Below are positions 1 to 5,272 of a stretch of DNA of 5,375 bases, one piece after another. Origin of the DNA: Frankiaceae bacterium (lineage in GTDB: Bacteria > Actinomycetota > Actinomycetes > JAVEEB01). Below the pieces are notes generated by a model. The model was given only the letters and a program-made list of their open reading frames with translations, had not been told where the DNA came from and ran no database searches. The stretch is from positions 1-5,375 of the forward strand of contig JAVEEB010000159.1 in the NCBI GenBank assembly GCA_030840665.1. The letters run 5' to 3'. A program made the translations under genes and the position numbers. Numbering within the stretch: the stretch's first letter is position 1; each line of letters opens with the position of its first letter.

Positions 1-232
1 GTGCCGCGCGACGCGCCACGTCCTGACGGACGTCGCGGGCCTCATCCCCGGCGTCGTGTACGCCGAGGTCGACGCCGAGGCGCACCTGGCCGCCGTGCGC
101 ACGCTCGGCGTGCTGAAGACGCCGACCACCTTCGTGCTGGACGCGCAGGGCCATGTCGTACGACGGGCCTCCGGGCAGCCGCGCAAGGCGGACGTGATCG
201 CAGCCGTCGGGCTTGCGGTCGCCGAGCCGTAG
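1..232 (+). CDS. Thioredoxin-family protein, C-terminal part (start lies outside the window)
   Basis: This is the open frame entering from the left edge (first complete codon at 2, stop TAG 230-232), giving 76 residues. They begin CRATRHVL, which looks like the last Cys of a CxxC active site followed by helix alpha-1. Next come a beta strand (GVVYAEVDAEAH) and LGVLKTPTTFVLD, where TPT carries the cis-proline of thioredoxin folds. The end, GHVVRRASGQPRKADVIAAVG, matches the last strands and helix of the fold. The likely role is cytoplasmic thiol or persulfide exchange. Its partner is unknown, although relatives of this type often lie beside DUF4395 and rhodanese genes in actinobacteria. It is separated from the downstream operon by an inverted-repeat terminator region and a new promoter, so co-transcription is not required. 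The first active-site Cys is outside the window and cannot be verified. The fold assignment is fairly secure; the exact subfamily (TlpA-like or Trx) is not. Confidence 0.8.
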   Translation, partial: CRATRHVLTDVAGLIPGVVYAEVDAEAHLAAVRTLGVLKTPTTFVLDAQGHVVRRASGQPRKADVIAAVGLAVAEP

Positions 233-255
233 ATGGGCGCGCGCCGTCGGTCGGG

Positions 256-307
256 AACCCGGCCTGCGTGGAAGAAATTGCTGCCCCTGGGCCGGGTTTT
301 CTTCCAC
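256..307 (+). terminator. Interlocking inverted repeats, probable terminator of the thioredoxin-like gene
   Basis: Two perfect inverted repeats interlock here, 24 nt after the thioredoxin stop. Arm pair A is AACCCGGCC (256-264) with GGCCGGGTT (290-298), followed by TTCTT, which is a passable intrinsic terminator with a short U tract. Arm pair B is GTGGAAGAAA (268-277) with TTTCTTCCAC (298-307). The 5' arm of B lies in the loop of A and their 3' arms abut, so the two helices can hardly coexist. Terminator function is inferred from position and the T-rich 3' edge. Confidence 0.6.
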
Positions 308-334
308 CCAGTGGCCTTCACGCGTGAGCGCAAT

Positions 335-364
335 TCGACAGAGGCGGTCGACTTTGCCTACGAT
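335..364 (+). promoter_or_regulatory. Promoter of the leader peptide-DUF4395-cysA2-sseC operon
   Basis: TCGACA (335-340; five of six matches to TTGACA) is followed by an 18-nt spacer and TACGAT (359-364), a TANNNT-type -10. Six bases separate the -10 from the GTG at 371, so the predicted start of transcription falls on the first base of the leader ORF. This is the usual geometry of leaderless genes in actinobacteria. It is a prediction from sequence only. Confidence 0.65.
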
Positions 365-370
365 CGCGGT

Positions 371-448
371 GTGCTGACCCCCGTGCTCACCCGCCGACGC
401 TCCGTCGACCTGTGCCGCATGGGCAGCTCCAGCTGTCGTCTCTCCTGA
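371..448 (+). CDS. Cys-containing regulatory leader peptide (25 codons), probably leaderless
   Basis: The frame from GTG 371 to TGA 446-448 encodes 25 residues ending LTRRRSVDLCRMGSSSCRLS. The LTRRRxVDLCR...C pattern is the signature of short 'putative leader peptides' found upstream of sulfur-metabolism operons in many actinobacteria. Cys codons are at 413-415 (TGC) and 434-436 (TGT). GTG 371 was chosen because it sits exactly where the promoter would start transcription and no Shine-Dalgarno sequence precedes it. GTG 383 (21 residues) is the alternative. The peptide itself probably has no activity; its translation is expected to report cysteinyl-tRNA supply to the DUF4395-cysA2-sseC genes 67 nt downstream. 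In mycobacteria, leaderless polycysteine short ORFs are known to attenuate an operon containing cysA2. Here there are only two Cys codons, not a run. The frame stays open upstream to 233, but those residues look non-coding. Confidence 0.75.
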   Translation: MLTPVLTRRRSVDLCRMGSSSCRLS

Positions 449-511
449 CCCGACGCCCGTTTTCACGACCGGCGTCGACGCTCTCGTCGTCCCCGCCGAT
501 CGCTCAGGAGA
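441..511 (+). promoter_or_regulatory. Candidate translational attenuator: anti-SD/SD pairing with an internal hairpin
   Basis: TCTCCTGA (441-448), the last three codons' worth of the leader ORF including its stop, is an exact reverse complement of TCAGGAGA (504-511). That second segment contains the AGGAG ribosome-binding site of the DUF4395 gene. Inside the loop, CGACGCC (451-457) pairs perfectly with GGCGTCG (471-477) around a 13-nt loop. In the paired state the site is sequestered. A ribosome waiting at the second Cys codon (434-436) would cover 441-448 and release it. The complementarity is seen directly; the regulatory model is inferred. Confidence 0.65.
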
Positions 512-515
512 AGTC

Positions 516-956
516 ATGACCCGCCCGCAAGCCGTGGACCCACGTGGCCCACGCGTCGCCGCCGCCCTCACTGCCGTCGTGCTCGCCGTCGGCCTCATCA
601 CGAAAAGCGCCTGGGTCATCGGGGCGCAGACGGTCATCTTCGCGTTCGGCGCCGCGGGGCGGTCGCCGTACCAAATCCTGTTCGCCACCCTCATCCGGCC
701 GCGCCTGTCACCCAGCAGCGAGCGAGAGCCCACCGCGCCGCTGCGTTTCGCGCAGACCGTCGGCCTCGTGTTCGCCGCCGTGGGGGCGATCGGCTTCTCG
801 ACGGGGCTCGATCCGCTCGGCTTCGTTTTCACGGGCTTCGCGTTCGCGGCGGCCTTCCTCAACGCGGCTTTCGGCCTGTGTCTGGGCTGCGAGCTCTACC
901 TGCTCATCGCACGCGCGGCCGGACGCCCCCTGTCCCGCCGCCTTCCCGTCTCGTAA
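516..956 (+). CDS. DUF4395 integral membrane protein with membrane CxxC
   Basis: This 146-residue protein starts at ATG 516, five bases after AGGAG (506-510). Four hydrophobic segments are visible at about residues 14-28, 33-47, 80-97 and 101-134, so it is an inner-membrane protein with short N- and C-terminal tails. The last segment carries NAAFGLCLGCELYLL, the best-conserved motif of the DUF4395 family, in which C122 and C125 form a CxxC. These are its only cysteines. The family's biochemical function is unknown to me. The CxxC and the neighbours (a thioredoxin-fold protein upstream, a rhodanese downstream) suggest thiol or persulfide redox transfer at the membrane, which is inference. It is the first structural gene after the Cys leader peptide and its ribosome-binding site is the one targeted by the anti-SD segment. 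It ends 37 nt before the sulfurtransferase gene. Confidence 0.85.
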   Translation: MTRPQAVDPRGPRVAAALTAVVLAVGLITKSAWVIGAQTVIFAFGAAGRSPYQILFATLIRPRLSPSSEREPTAPLRFAQTVGLVFAAVGAIGFSTGLDPLGFVFTGFAFAAAFLNAAFGLCLGCELYLLIARAAGRPLSRRLPVS

Positions 957-993
957 GTTCAGTCCTGCACCACCCATTCACAAGGAGATTGTC

Positions 994-1836
994 ATGAGCC
1001 GCGAGAACTCCCTGGTCGACGCCGACTGGGTCGAAGCACACCTGAACGACCCGAAGGTGGTCCTGGTCGAGGTCGACGAGGACACCACGGCGTACGACAA
1101 GGGGCACATCCCCGGCGCCATCAAGCTCAACTGGAAGACCGACCTGCAGGACCCGGTCAAGCGTGACTTCGTCGACCAGGCCGGCTTCGAGAAGCTCCTG
1201 TCCAGCAGGGGCATCGGCAACGACGACCAGGTCGTCCTCTACGGCGGCAACAACAACTGGTTCGCCGCGTACGCCTACTGGTACTTCACGCTCTACAGCC
1301 ACGCGAACGTCCGTCTCCTCGACGGCGGCCGCAAGAAGTGGGAGCTCGACAGCCGCGAGCTGACGACCGATGAGCCCGCCGCGCGCCCCGCCACGACGTA
1401 TTCGGCGAAGCCCGCCCGCACGGACATCCGCGCCTTCCGTGACGAGACGATCGCCGCGATCGGCAAGCAGAACCTCGTCGACGTCCGCTCACCCGACGAG
1501 TTCGCGGGCCGCCTCCTGGCCCCCGCCCACCTGCCGCAGGAGCAGTCGCAGCGCGGCGGCCACATCCCGACGGCCAAGTCGATCCCGTGGTCGAAGGCGG
1601 CCAACGAGGACGGCACGTTCAAGAGCGACGAGGACCTGCGCGCGCTCTACAGCGAGGCGGGCGTCGACGTGTCCGGCTCGACCGACACGATCGCGTACTG
1701 CCGCATCGGCGAGCGCTCGGCCCACACGTGGTTCGCGCTCAATGAGATCCTCGAGCTGCCGCACGTGAAGAACTACGACGGATCATGGACCGAGTACGGC
1801 TCCCTCGTGGGCGTGCCGATCGAGACGGGTGACTGA
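994..1836 (+). CDS. cysA2: Thiosulfate sulfurtransferase, tandem rhodanese (CysA2/SseA type)
   Basis: The 280-residue protein starts at ATG 994, five bases after AAGGAGA (982-988). It transfers sulfane sulfur from thiosulfate to thiophilic acceptors through a cysteine persulfide in the cytoplasm. Rhodanese domain 1 (about 6-125) keeps the fold but has YGGNNNWFA (83-91) where a catalytic loop would be, so it is non-catalytic, as in the family. Domain 2 (about 145-275) has DVRSPDEF, the LPQEQSQRGGHIP region and the active loop CRIGERS, with C236 as the nucleophile and the only cysteine in the protein. Long stretches, such as HLPQEQSQ and NYDGSWTEYGSLVG, match my memory of M. tuberculosis CysA2 closely. 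The frame is open upstream to 544, but that part is a shadow of the DUF4395 gene. It lies between DUF4395 and the sseC-like gene in one operon. The physiological sulfur acceptor is not known. Confidence 0.95.
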   Translation: MSRENSLVDADWVEAHLNDPKVVLVEVDEDTTAYDKGHIPGAIKLNWKTDLQDPVKRDFVDQAGFEKLLSSRGIGNDDQVVLYGGNNNWFAAYAYWYFTLYSHANVRLLDGGRKKWELDSRELTTDEPAARPATTYSAKPARTDIRAFRDETIAAIGKQNLVDVRSPDEFAGRLLAPAHLPQEQSQRGGHIPTAKSIPWSKAANEDGTFKSDEDLRALYSEAGVDVSGSTDTIAYCRIGERSAHTWFALNEILELPHVKNYDGSWTEYGSLVGVPIETGD

Positions 1837-1841
1837 TAGCT

Positions 1842-2144
1842 ATGTGTGGAGCTCCCATCGGTGGAACGGCCCTTCAGGGTCTGGACATCAACAAGGAAGC
1901 CGTCATCGTCGGCCGCGTCACGCATGACGGTGCCAACGTGAGCGGCGCGTTCGTGCGGTTGCTCGACAGCACGGGCGAGTTCACGGCCGAGGTCGTGACA
2001 GACGCGGAGGGCATCTTCCGCTTCACGGCCCGCGACGGCGCGTGGACGGTCCGTGCGCTTGCGCCCGGCGGTCTCACCGGCCAGTCAGCGGCGCCGGACG
2101 TGGCCAAGGGCCGTATCAACCAGGCCGACATCCAGCTCGGCTAG
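1842..2144 (+). CDS. sseC2: DUF1416 protein, SseC/SseC2 homologue
   Basis: This 100-residue protein starts at ATG 1842, five bases after the sulfurtransferase stop. There is only a weak GGGTGA before it, so translational coupling to the upstream gene is likely. The sequence matches the SseC2 family: MCG at the N terminus, then EAVIVGRVTHDG, GAFVRLLDSTGEFTAEVV, and FRFTARDGAWTVRAL. These alternating strands suggest a small transthyretin/carboxypeptidase-regulatory-like beta sandwich. Cys2 is the only cysteine and would be exposed at the N terminus after removal of the initiator Met; the M. tuberculosis homologue also begins MC. There is no signal peptide or membrane segment. The function is not established. 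Constant linkage to cysA2 suggests it is a partner or acceptor for the sulfurtransferase, which is inference. It is the last gene before a strong hairpin terminator. Confidence 0.9.
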   Translation: MCGAPIGGTALQGLDINKEAVIVGRVTHDGANVSGAFVRLLDSTGEFTAEVVTDAEGIFRFTARDGAWTVRALAPGGLTGQSAAPDVAKGRINQADIQLG

Positions 2145-2162
2145 TTCATTCCTTGTACGACA

Positions 2163-2198
2163 AGCGACGGCGGTCCGGGTCTCCGGGCCGCCGTCGCT
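2163..2198 (+). terminator. Strong hairpin terminator of the cysA2 operon
   Basis: AGCGACGGCGG (2163-2173) pairs perfectly with CCGCCGTCGCT (2188-2198). The stem continues inward through one G-U pair to CCGG/CCGG-type pairs, for 16 bp in all with a four-base loop (2179-2182). It begins 18 nt after the sseC stop. No T tract follows, which is common for terminators in GC-rich actinobacteria. The symmetric stem could also work on the minus strand, but no minus-strand gene ends here. Confidence 0.85.
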
Positions 2199-2271
2199 GC
2201 CGTTCGGCAGGGCCCGCTGATCGTGAGCCGCGGCAGGAATACGGGCGGAGAGAGCCGGGTACAGGAGGCGC

Positions 2272-2430
2272 ATGGGACTCTTACTCGCACTCATCGTTCT
2301 GGCCGTCATCTTCGGCGTCGTCGGCCTCGTGGTCGCCTCGTTGAAGTTCCTGCTCTTCGTCGGCATCGTGCTGCTGATCATCGCGGTTGCGCGCGCCGTC
2401 ATCTCGCGGGGCACCAGCAGTCGCATCTGA
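2272..2430 (+). CDS. Small hydrophobic membrane protein, 52 aa
   Basis: ATG 2272 is preceded by AGGAGG (2263-2268) and the frame closes at TGA 2428-2430. The product begins MGLLLALIVLAVIFGVVGLVV and continues as two hydrophobic stretches (about 2-22 and 24-40) split by a lysine (K25). It ends with a basic, polar tail (RAVISRGTSSRI). It is therefore predicted to be a two-helix hairpin, or a single kinked segment, in the cytoplasmic membrane. Very small hydrophobic proteins of this shape are widespread in actinobacteria and have no known function. Codon 4 is TTA (2281-2283), a rare leucine codon in such genomes. It stands between the operon terminator and the promoter of the next gene, so it is probably monocistronic. 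I found no convincing promoter in 2199-2262. Confidence 0.75.
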   Translation: MGLLLALIVLAVIFGVVGLVVASLKFLLFVGIVLLIIAVARAVISRGTSSRI

Positions 2431-2465
2431 CTTGCGGTGCTCGACTGACGACCTGCGCCGGTCGC

Positions 2466-2479
2466 TAGGCTCCTGCTCG
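2466..2479 (+). promoter_or_regulatory. -10 element for a leaderless FABP-like gene
   Basis: TAGGCT (2466-2471) fits the actinobacterial TANNNT -10 and ends seven bases before the GTG at 2479, so transcription should begin at or next to the start codon. No Shine-Dalgarno sequence precedes the gene, in agreement with leaderless translation. The -35 is poor; TCGACT (2441-2446) is the best candidate, with a 19-nt spacer. Confidence 0.6.
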
Positions 2480-2961
2480 TGACCGATGCTGCGCTGCCTT
2501 CCCCCCTGTCCGCGTTCGAGTTTCTGGTCGGGGGTTGGGAGGGCGAGGGCGTCGGCGGCGTGCCGAACGGCGACGACTACGCGTTTGCCCAAGAGCTGAC
2601 GTTCTCGCGCGTCTCCGAGGACACCCTCGGCTACGTCTCGCGTATCTGGTCGTTCGAAACGGACAGGCACATCGCTTCGGAGTCCGGCTTCTGGCGCGCG
2701 CTGCCGGAACACCGGGTCGAGATGGTCGCCTCCCATTCGGGCGGCTTCGTGGAGGTGTCCCTCGGATCGATCGCGTTCACACGCGTCGAAGCGGCCAGCG
2801 ACGTCGTCGCGCGCACGGAGGCGGGCGAAGCTGTCACCGCCATCCGCCGGCTGTACGGCATGGTCGGCGACGACCTCTTGTACGCCGTCGACATGGCCCT
2901 GATCGACAGCCCGATGGCGCCGCGGTTCTCGGCGCGGCTGCGGCGGGTCACGCAGGGCTAG
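2479..2961 (+). CDS. Nitrobindin/FABP-like beta-barrel protein (Rv0813c family)
   Basis: This 160-residue protein starts at GTG 2479 (leaderless). FEFLVGGWEGEGVG holds the family's GxWxGxG motif at residues 18-24. Then follow strands such as YAFAQELTFSR, the ESGFWR motif and GGFVEVSLGSIAF, ending in a final strand pair (YAVDMALIDSP...FSARLRRV). These are the marks of the lipocalin-like ten-stranded barrel shared by nitrobindin (haem, nitric oxide/peroxynitrite chemistry) and the mycobacterial Rv0813c/Rv2717c proteins. Family members usually have a histidine in the last turn that ligates haem. Here the equivalent place reads PRFSARL, with Arg149 and no His in the C-terminal half-barrel, so haem binding is doubtful. 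Rv0813c lies next to sseC2-cysA2 in M. tuberculosis, so the neighbourhood is conserved, but here it has its own promoter. Its 3' end overlaps the convergent cyclase gene. The physiological ligand is unknown. Confidence 0.85.
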   Translation: MTDAALPSPLSAFEFLVGGWEGEGVGGVPNGDDYAFAQELTFSRVSEDTLGYVSRIWSFETDRHIASESGFWRALPEHRVEMVASHSGGFVEVSLGSIAFTRVEAASDVVARTEAGEAVTAIRRLYGMVGDDLLYAVDMALIDSPMAPRFSARLRRVTQG

Positions 2962-5272
2962 AGGACGGGCCCCGCGAGTGCCGGCGTGCGAGACGGCACG
3001 TCGGGGGCAAAACATGCGCGGGCCTTTCCCGCCCGTTTGCGACGTACATCGCCTCGTCGGCAGCCGCGAGCAGCACCTCCGGCGTCGAGTCGGGGCTGGC
3101 GTTCACGACGACACCGATGCTGGCTGTGACAGTGACGCTGCGGGACGACAGTTCGTACGGGGCGTTCATCGCGTCGACCATCCGCGTTGCCATGGCGCGT
3201 ACGGTTTCGTCTTCCGCTCCGGGGCCGCGCACGTCCTCGCAGAAGGCGACGAACTCGTCGCCCCCGATGCGCGCGGCAGTGTCGGACGCCCGCAGGGTCG
3301 CATGCAGTCGCGCGGCGACCGCCACGAGCAACTCATCCCCAACGGCATGTCCGAGGTTGTCGTTGATGGACTTGAAGCCGTCGAGGTCGATGAAGAACGT
3401 CGCCGTCTCCTGACGGTCGCGGCGCATCCGCACATGGGCGTGGGTCATCCTGTCCGCCAGCAACTCTCGCCCTGGCAGCCCCGTGAGCTCGTCGTACATC
3501 GCCCTGTCGGCTCGCGCCACAGCGTCCTCGTGCTGGCGGGCGTTCAGCATGGCCGTGCCGATGCTGGAGGCGAGCAACTGCAGGGTGCGGATGTCGTCGT
3601 CCGTCCAGGCCCGGGTCGCCCCGCTGGTGACCTTCAAGGAGCCGATCGCTTTGCTCGCGTCGAAGAGCGGCACGATTAACATCGCGCGCGCCCCGATCTG
3701 CCTGCTGGCCTCCTGGTGGACCCGATCGTCGGTCTCGGTGTCCTCACAAGCCTGCGGCTCGCCCGAGCGGACGCATAACCCGGACATCGTCGTGGCCTGG
3801 TCCAGGCGCAGCCCCACGTAGTCGGACGCACTACCAGCGGCGGCGACGCACACCATGTCCCGCCCGTCGAGCATTTCCAGCGTCGCCCCGTCGCAGACCA
3901 CGAGCGCCTTTGCCCGCTCGACGACCAGGTGCTGCATCGCAGAGGCGGACAGTGCCGCCCGCAGTACCTCGTTCTGTACGCCGACGATGGCCGCGAGCCG
4001 GTCGCTGTGCAGACGGCGGTCGGCCTCCGCGGCCCGCTGCGCGGACACGTCGCGGAAGATCGCGGTGTGCTGGGGGGCTCCCAGCCACATCCAGCTGGTC
4101 ACGGACACCTCAGCGGGGAACTCGACGCCGTCGGCGCGCATGCACCTGACCACGACCGGGCTGACGTCCTGACTGCTCTGAGAGGGGTCATCGATGTACG
4201 ACGTCACTTCCGCGCGCAACTCGGGCACGACGAGCGCGCTCCCGGGCCTGCCGAGTGCACCGGCCTCGTCGGTGCCGAAAAGCGCTTCCGCTGCCGCGTT
4301 CCAGCCCACGATGCGTCCAGCGGCGTCTGTGGTGACGACCGCCACAGGCACTGCGCCGGTGATGGCCCGCAGGCGGAGCTCCGAGTCCCTGATGGTCTGC
4401 TCGTCCCGGCGCCGCGCGACGGCAGAACCAAGGTGCGTCGCCACGCTCGTGACGAGCGCCACCGACGGCTCGTCGCCAGCGACGACGTCCGGGGAGAAGA
4501 GCTCCACGACGCCGATTGCCTGGCCATACGCGACGAGAGGAATGGCGATGGCCGTGCGGATCCCGCAGGCCCGGGCAATGTCGGCGCGCGCAAAAGTCGA
4601 CGACGCGTCCGTGTCACGCCACCACGTGACCGCTCGCGTGTCCCAGGCGATGCCGACCAGGCCCGTGCCGTCGGAGGATGCCTTCCCCATGCTGGCGTCC
4701 CGCAGGGCCGTCGCGCCGTGGTCGTCGTGCCACGGCTCGGCACAGGCAAGAACGTCCCCGTCGCCGACAGGGAGCCACAACTGCGCCATCCGCCAGGGGG
4801 TGTCGCGGCAGAGGCGTTCCATCGATCGGCGCACAACGACCGTGAAGTCGGGCGCGTCCGCGAGGATCTCGAGGACCTCGAGCAGCAGCTTGCTGTGCCG
4901 CTCGACGGCGACGAAATCCGACACGTCGGCGATGACGCAGGAGAAGGCGTCGCCGTCGGGCCCCTGGACGAGGGAGATGCTGAACTTGACCCAGATCGCG
5001 CGACCGGTCGAGTGCACGTACCGCCGTATCCGCGTCATTGCCGGGACCTGGCCCGTGCGCATCAGCTCGACGGCCTCCGCGTCCCAGACCTTGTTGTCAG
5101 GGTGCGCGAAGGAAAGGAGCGGCTGTCCGGCAATGTGCTCCCGTTGATACCCCAGCAGCCGTGCGAGCGCGTCGTTTGCTTCCAGGACGACGCCGTCCAG
5201 GCCCACGATCGCGTGGCCGACCGCGCTGGAAGCGAGAACGTCCGCGACGCTCGGCTGCCAGGACTCTGCCAT
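2948..5272 (-). CDS. PAS-GAF-PAS-GAF-GGDEF diguanylate cyclase, C-terminus probably frameshifted
   Basis: The 774-residue protein starts at ATG (complement 5270-5272), the only start codon in frame upstream of the first PAS domain. The order is PAS (about 8-120), GAF (140-290), PAS (297-412), GAF (435-580) and GGDEF (592-745). There is no signal peptide or membrane segment, so it is a cytoplasmic sensor. It makes cyclic di-GMP from two GTP. DELTGLP (594-600), the metal and substrate loop FIDLDGFKSINDNLGH (627-642; D629, N637) and GGDEF (670-674) are intact. RASD (661-664), five residues before GGDEF, is a proper inhibitory RxxD site. No EAL domain follows. What the PAS and GAF domains sense cannot be read; no clear haem or chromophore residue stands out. 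After AMYVA (741-745) the ending is atypical, and one added A at 3036-3038 restores a canonical tail of 26 residues. The FABP-like gene converges and overlaps it. Confidence 0.92.
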   Translation of the reverse strand: MAESWQPSVADVLASSAVGHAIVGLDGVVLEANDALARLLGYQREHIAGQPLLSFAHPDNKVWDAEAVELMRTGQVPAMTRIRRYVHSTGRAIWVKFSISLVQGPDGDAFSCVIADVSDFVAVERHSKLLLEVLEILADAPDFTVVVRRSMERLCRDTPWRMAQLWLPVGDGDVLACAEPWHDDHGATALRDASMGKASSDGTGLVGIAWDTRAVTWWRDTDASSTFARADIARACGIRTAIAIPLVAYGQAIGVVELFSPDVVAGDEPSVALVTSVATHLGSAVARRRDEQTIRDSELRLRAITGAVPVAVVTTDAAGRIVGWNAAAEALFGTDEAGALGRPGSALVVPELRAEVTSYIDDPSQSSQDVSPVVVRCMRADGVEFPAEVSVTSWMWLGAPQHTAIFRDVSAQRAAEADRRLHSDRLAAIVGVQNEVLRAALSASAMQHLVVERAKALVVCDGATLEMLDGRDMVCVAAAGSASDYVGLRLDQATTMSGLCVRSGEPQACEDTETDDRVHQEASRQIGARAMLIVPLFDASKAIGSLKVTSGATRAWTDDDIRTLQLLASSIGTAMLNARQHEDAVARADRAMYDELTGLPGRELLADRMTHAHVRMRRDRQETATFFIDLDGFKSINDNLGHAVGDELLVAVAARLHATLRASDTAARIGGDEFVAFCEDVRGPGAEDETVRAMATRMVDAMNAPYELSSRSVTVTASIGVVVNASPDSTPEVLLAAADEAMYVANGRERPAHVLPPTCRLARRHSRGPSSSPA
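3018..3035. terminator. Weak hairpin in the 3' part of the cyclase gene, possible bidirectional terminator
   Basis: GCGGG (3018-3022) pairs with CCCGC (3028-3032), or in a shifted register CGGGC (3019-3023) with GCCCG (3031-3035). On the plus strand GTTTGC follows, 57 nt beyond the FABP-like gene's stop. On the minus strand GCATGTTTTG follows. It lies inside the cyclase coding sequence. The stem is only five bases, so termination activity is uncertain. Confidence 0.3.

Noticed and set aside
233..370. An upstream extension of the leader peptide frame to ATG 233
   Set aside because: It would run through the inverted repeats and the promoter, and the extra residues do not resemble the leader-peptide family.
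544..993. An N-terminal extension of the sulfurtransferase frame to 544
   Set aside because: The extension reads as Arg/Ser/Pro-rich nonsense inside the DUF4395 gene, while ATG 994 has a strong AAGGAGA and matches the family N terminus.
994..1370. A catalytic first rhodanese domain with an active-site Cys
   Set aside because: The loop position reads GGNNNWF with no cysteine, and the protein's only cysteine is C236 in the second domain.
2281..3015. A 244-codon open frame on the minus strand across the small membrane gene and the FABP-like gene
   Set aside because: The composition is low-complexity (many Arg, Asp, Glu) and it is antisense to two well-supported genes. No domain is seen.
3018..3040. 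Programmed -1 ribosomal frameshifting at the cyclase 3' end, because GCAAAC is followed by a hairpin
   Set aside because: No canonical X-XXY-YYZ heptamer is present and the hairpin begins almost at once after the site. A one-base deletion or sequence error is simpler.
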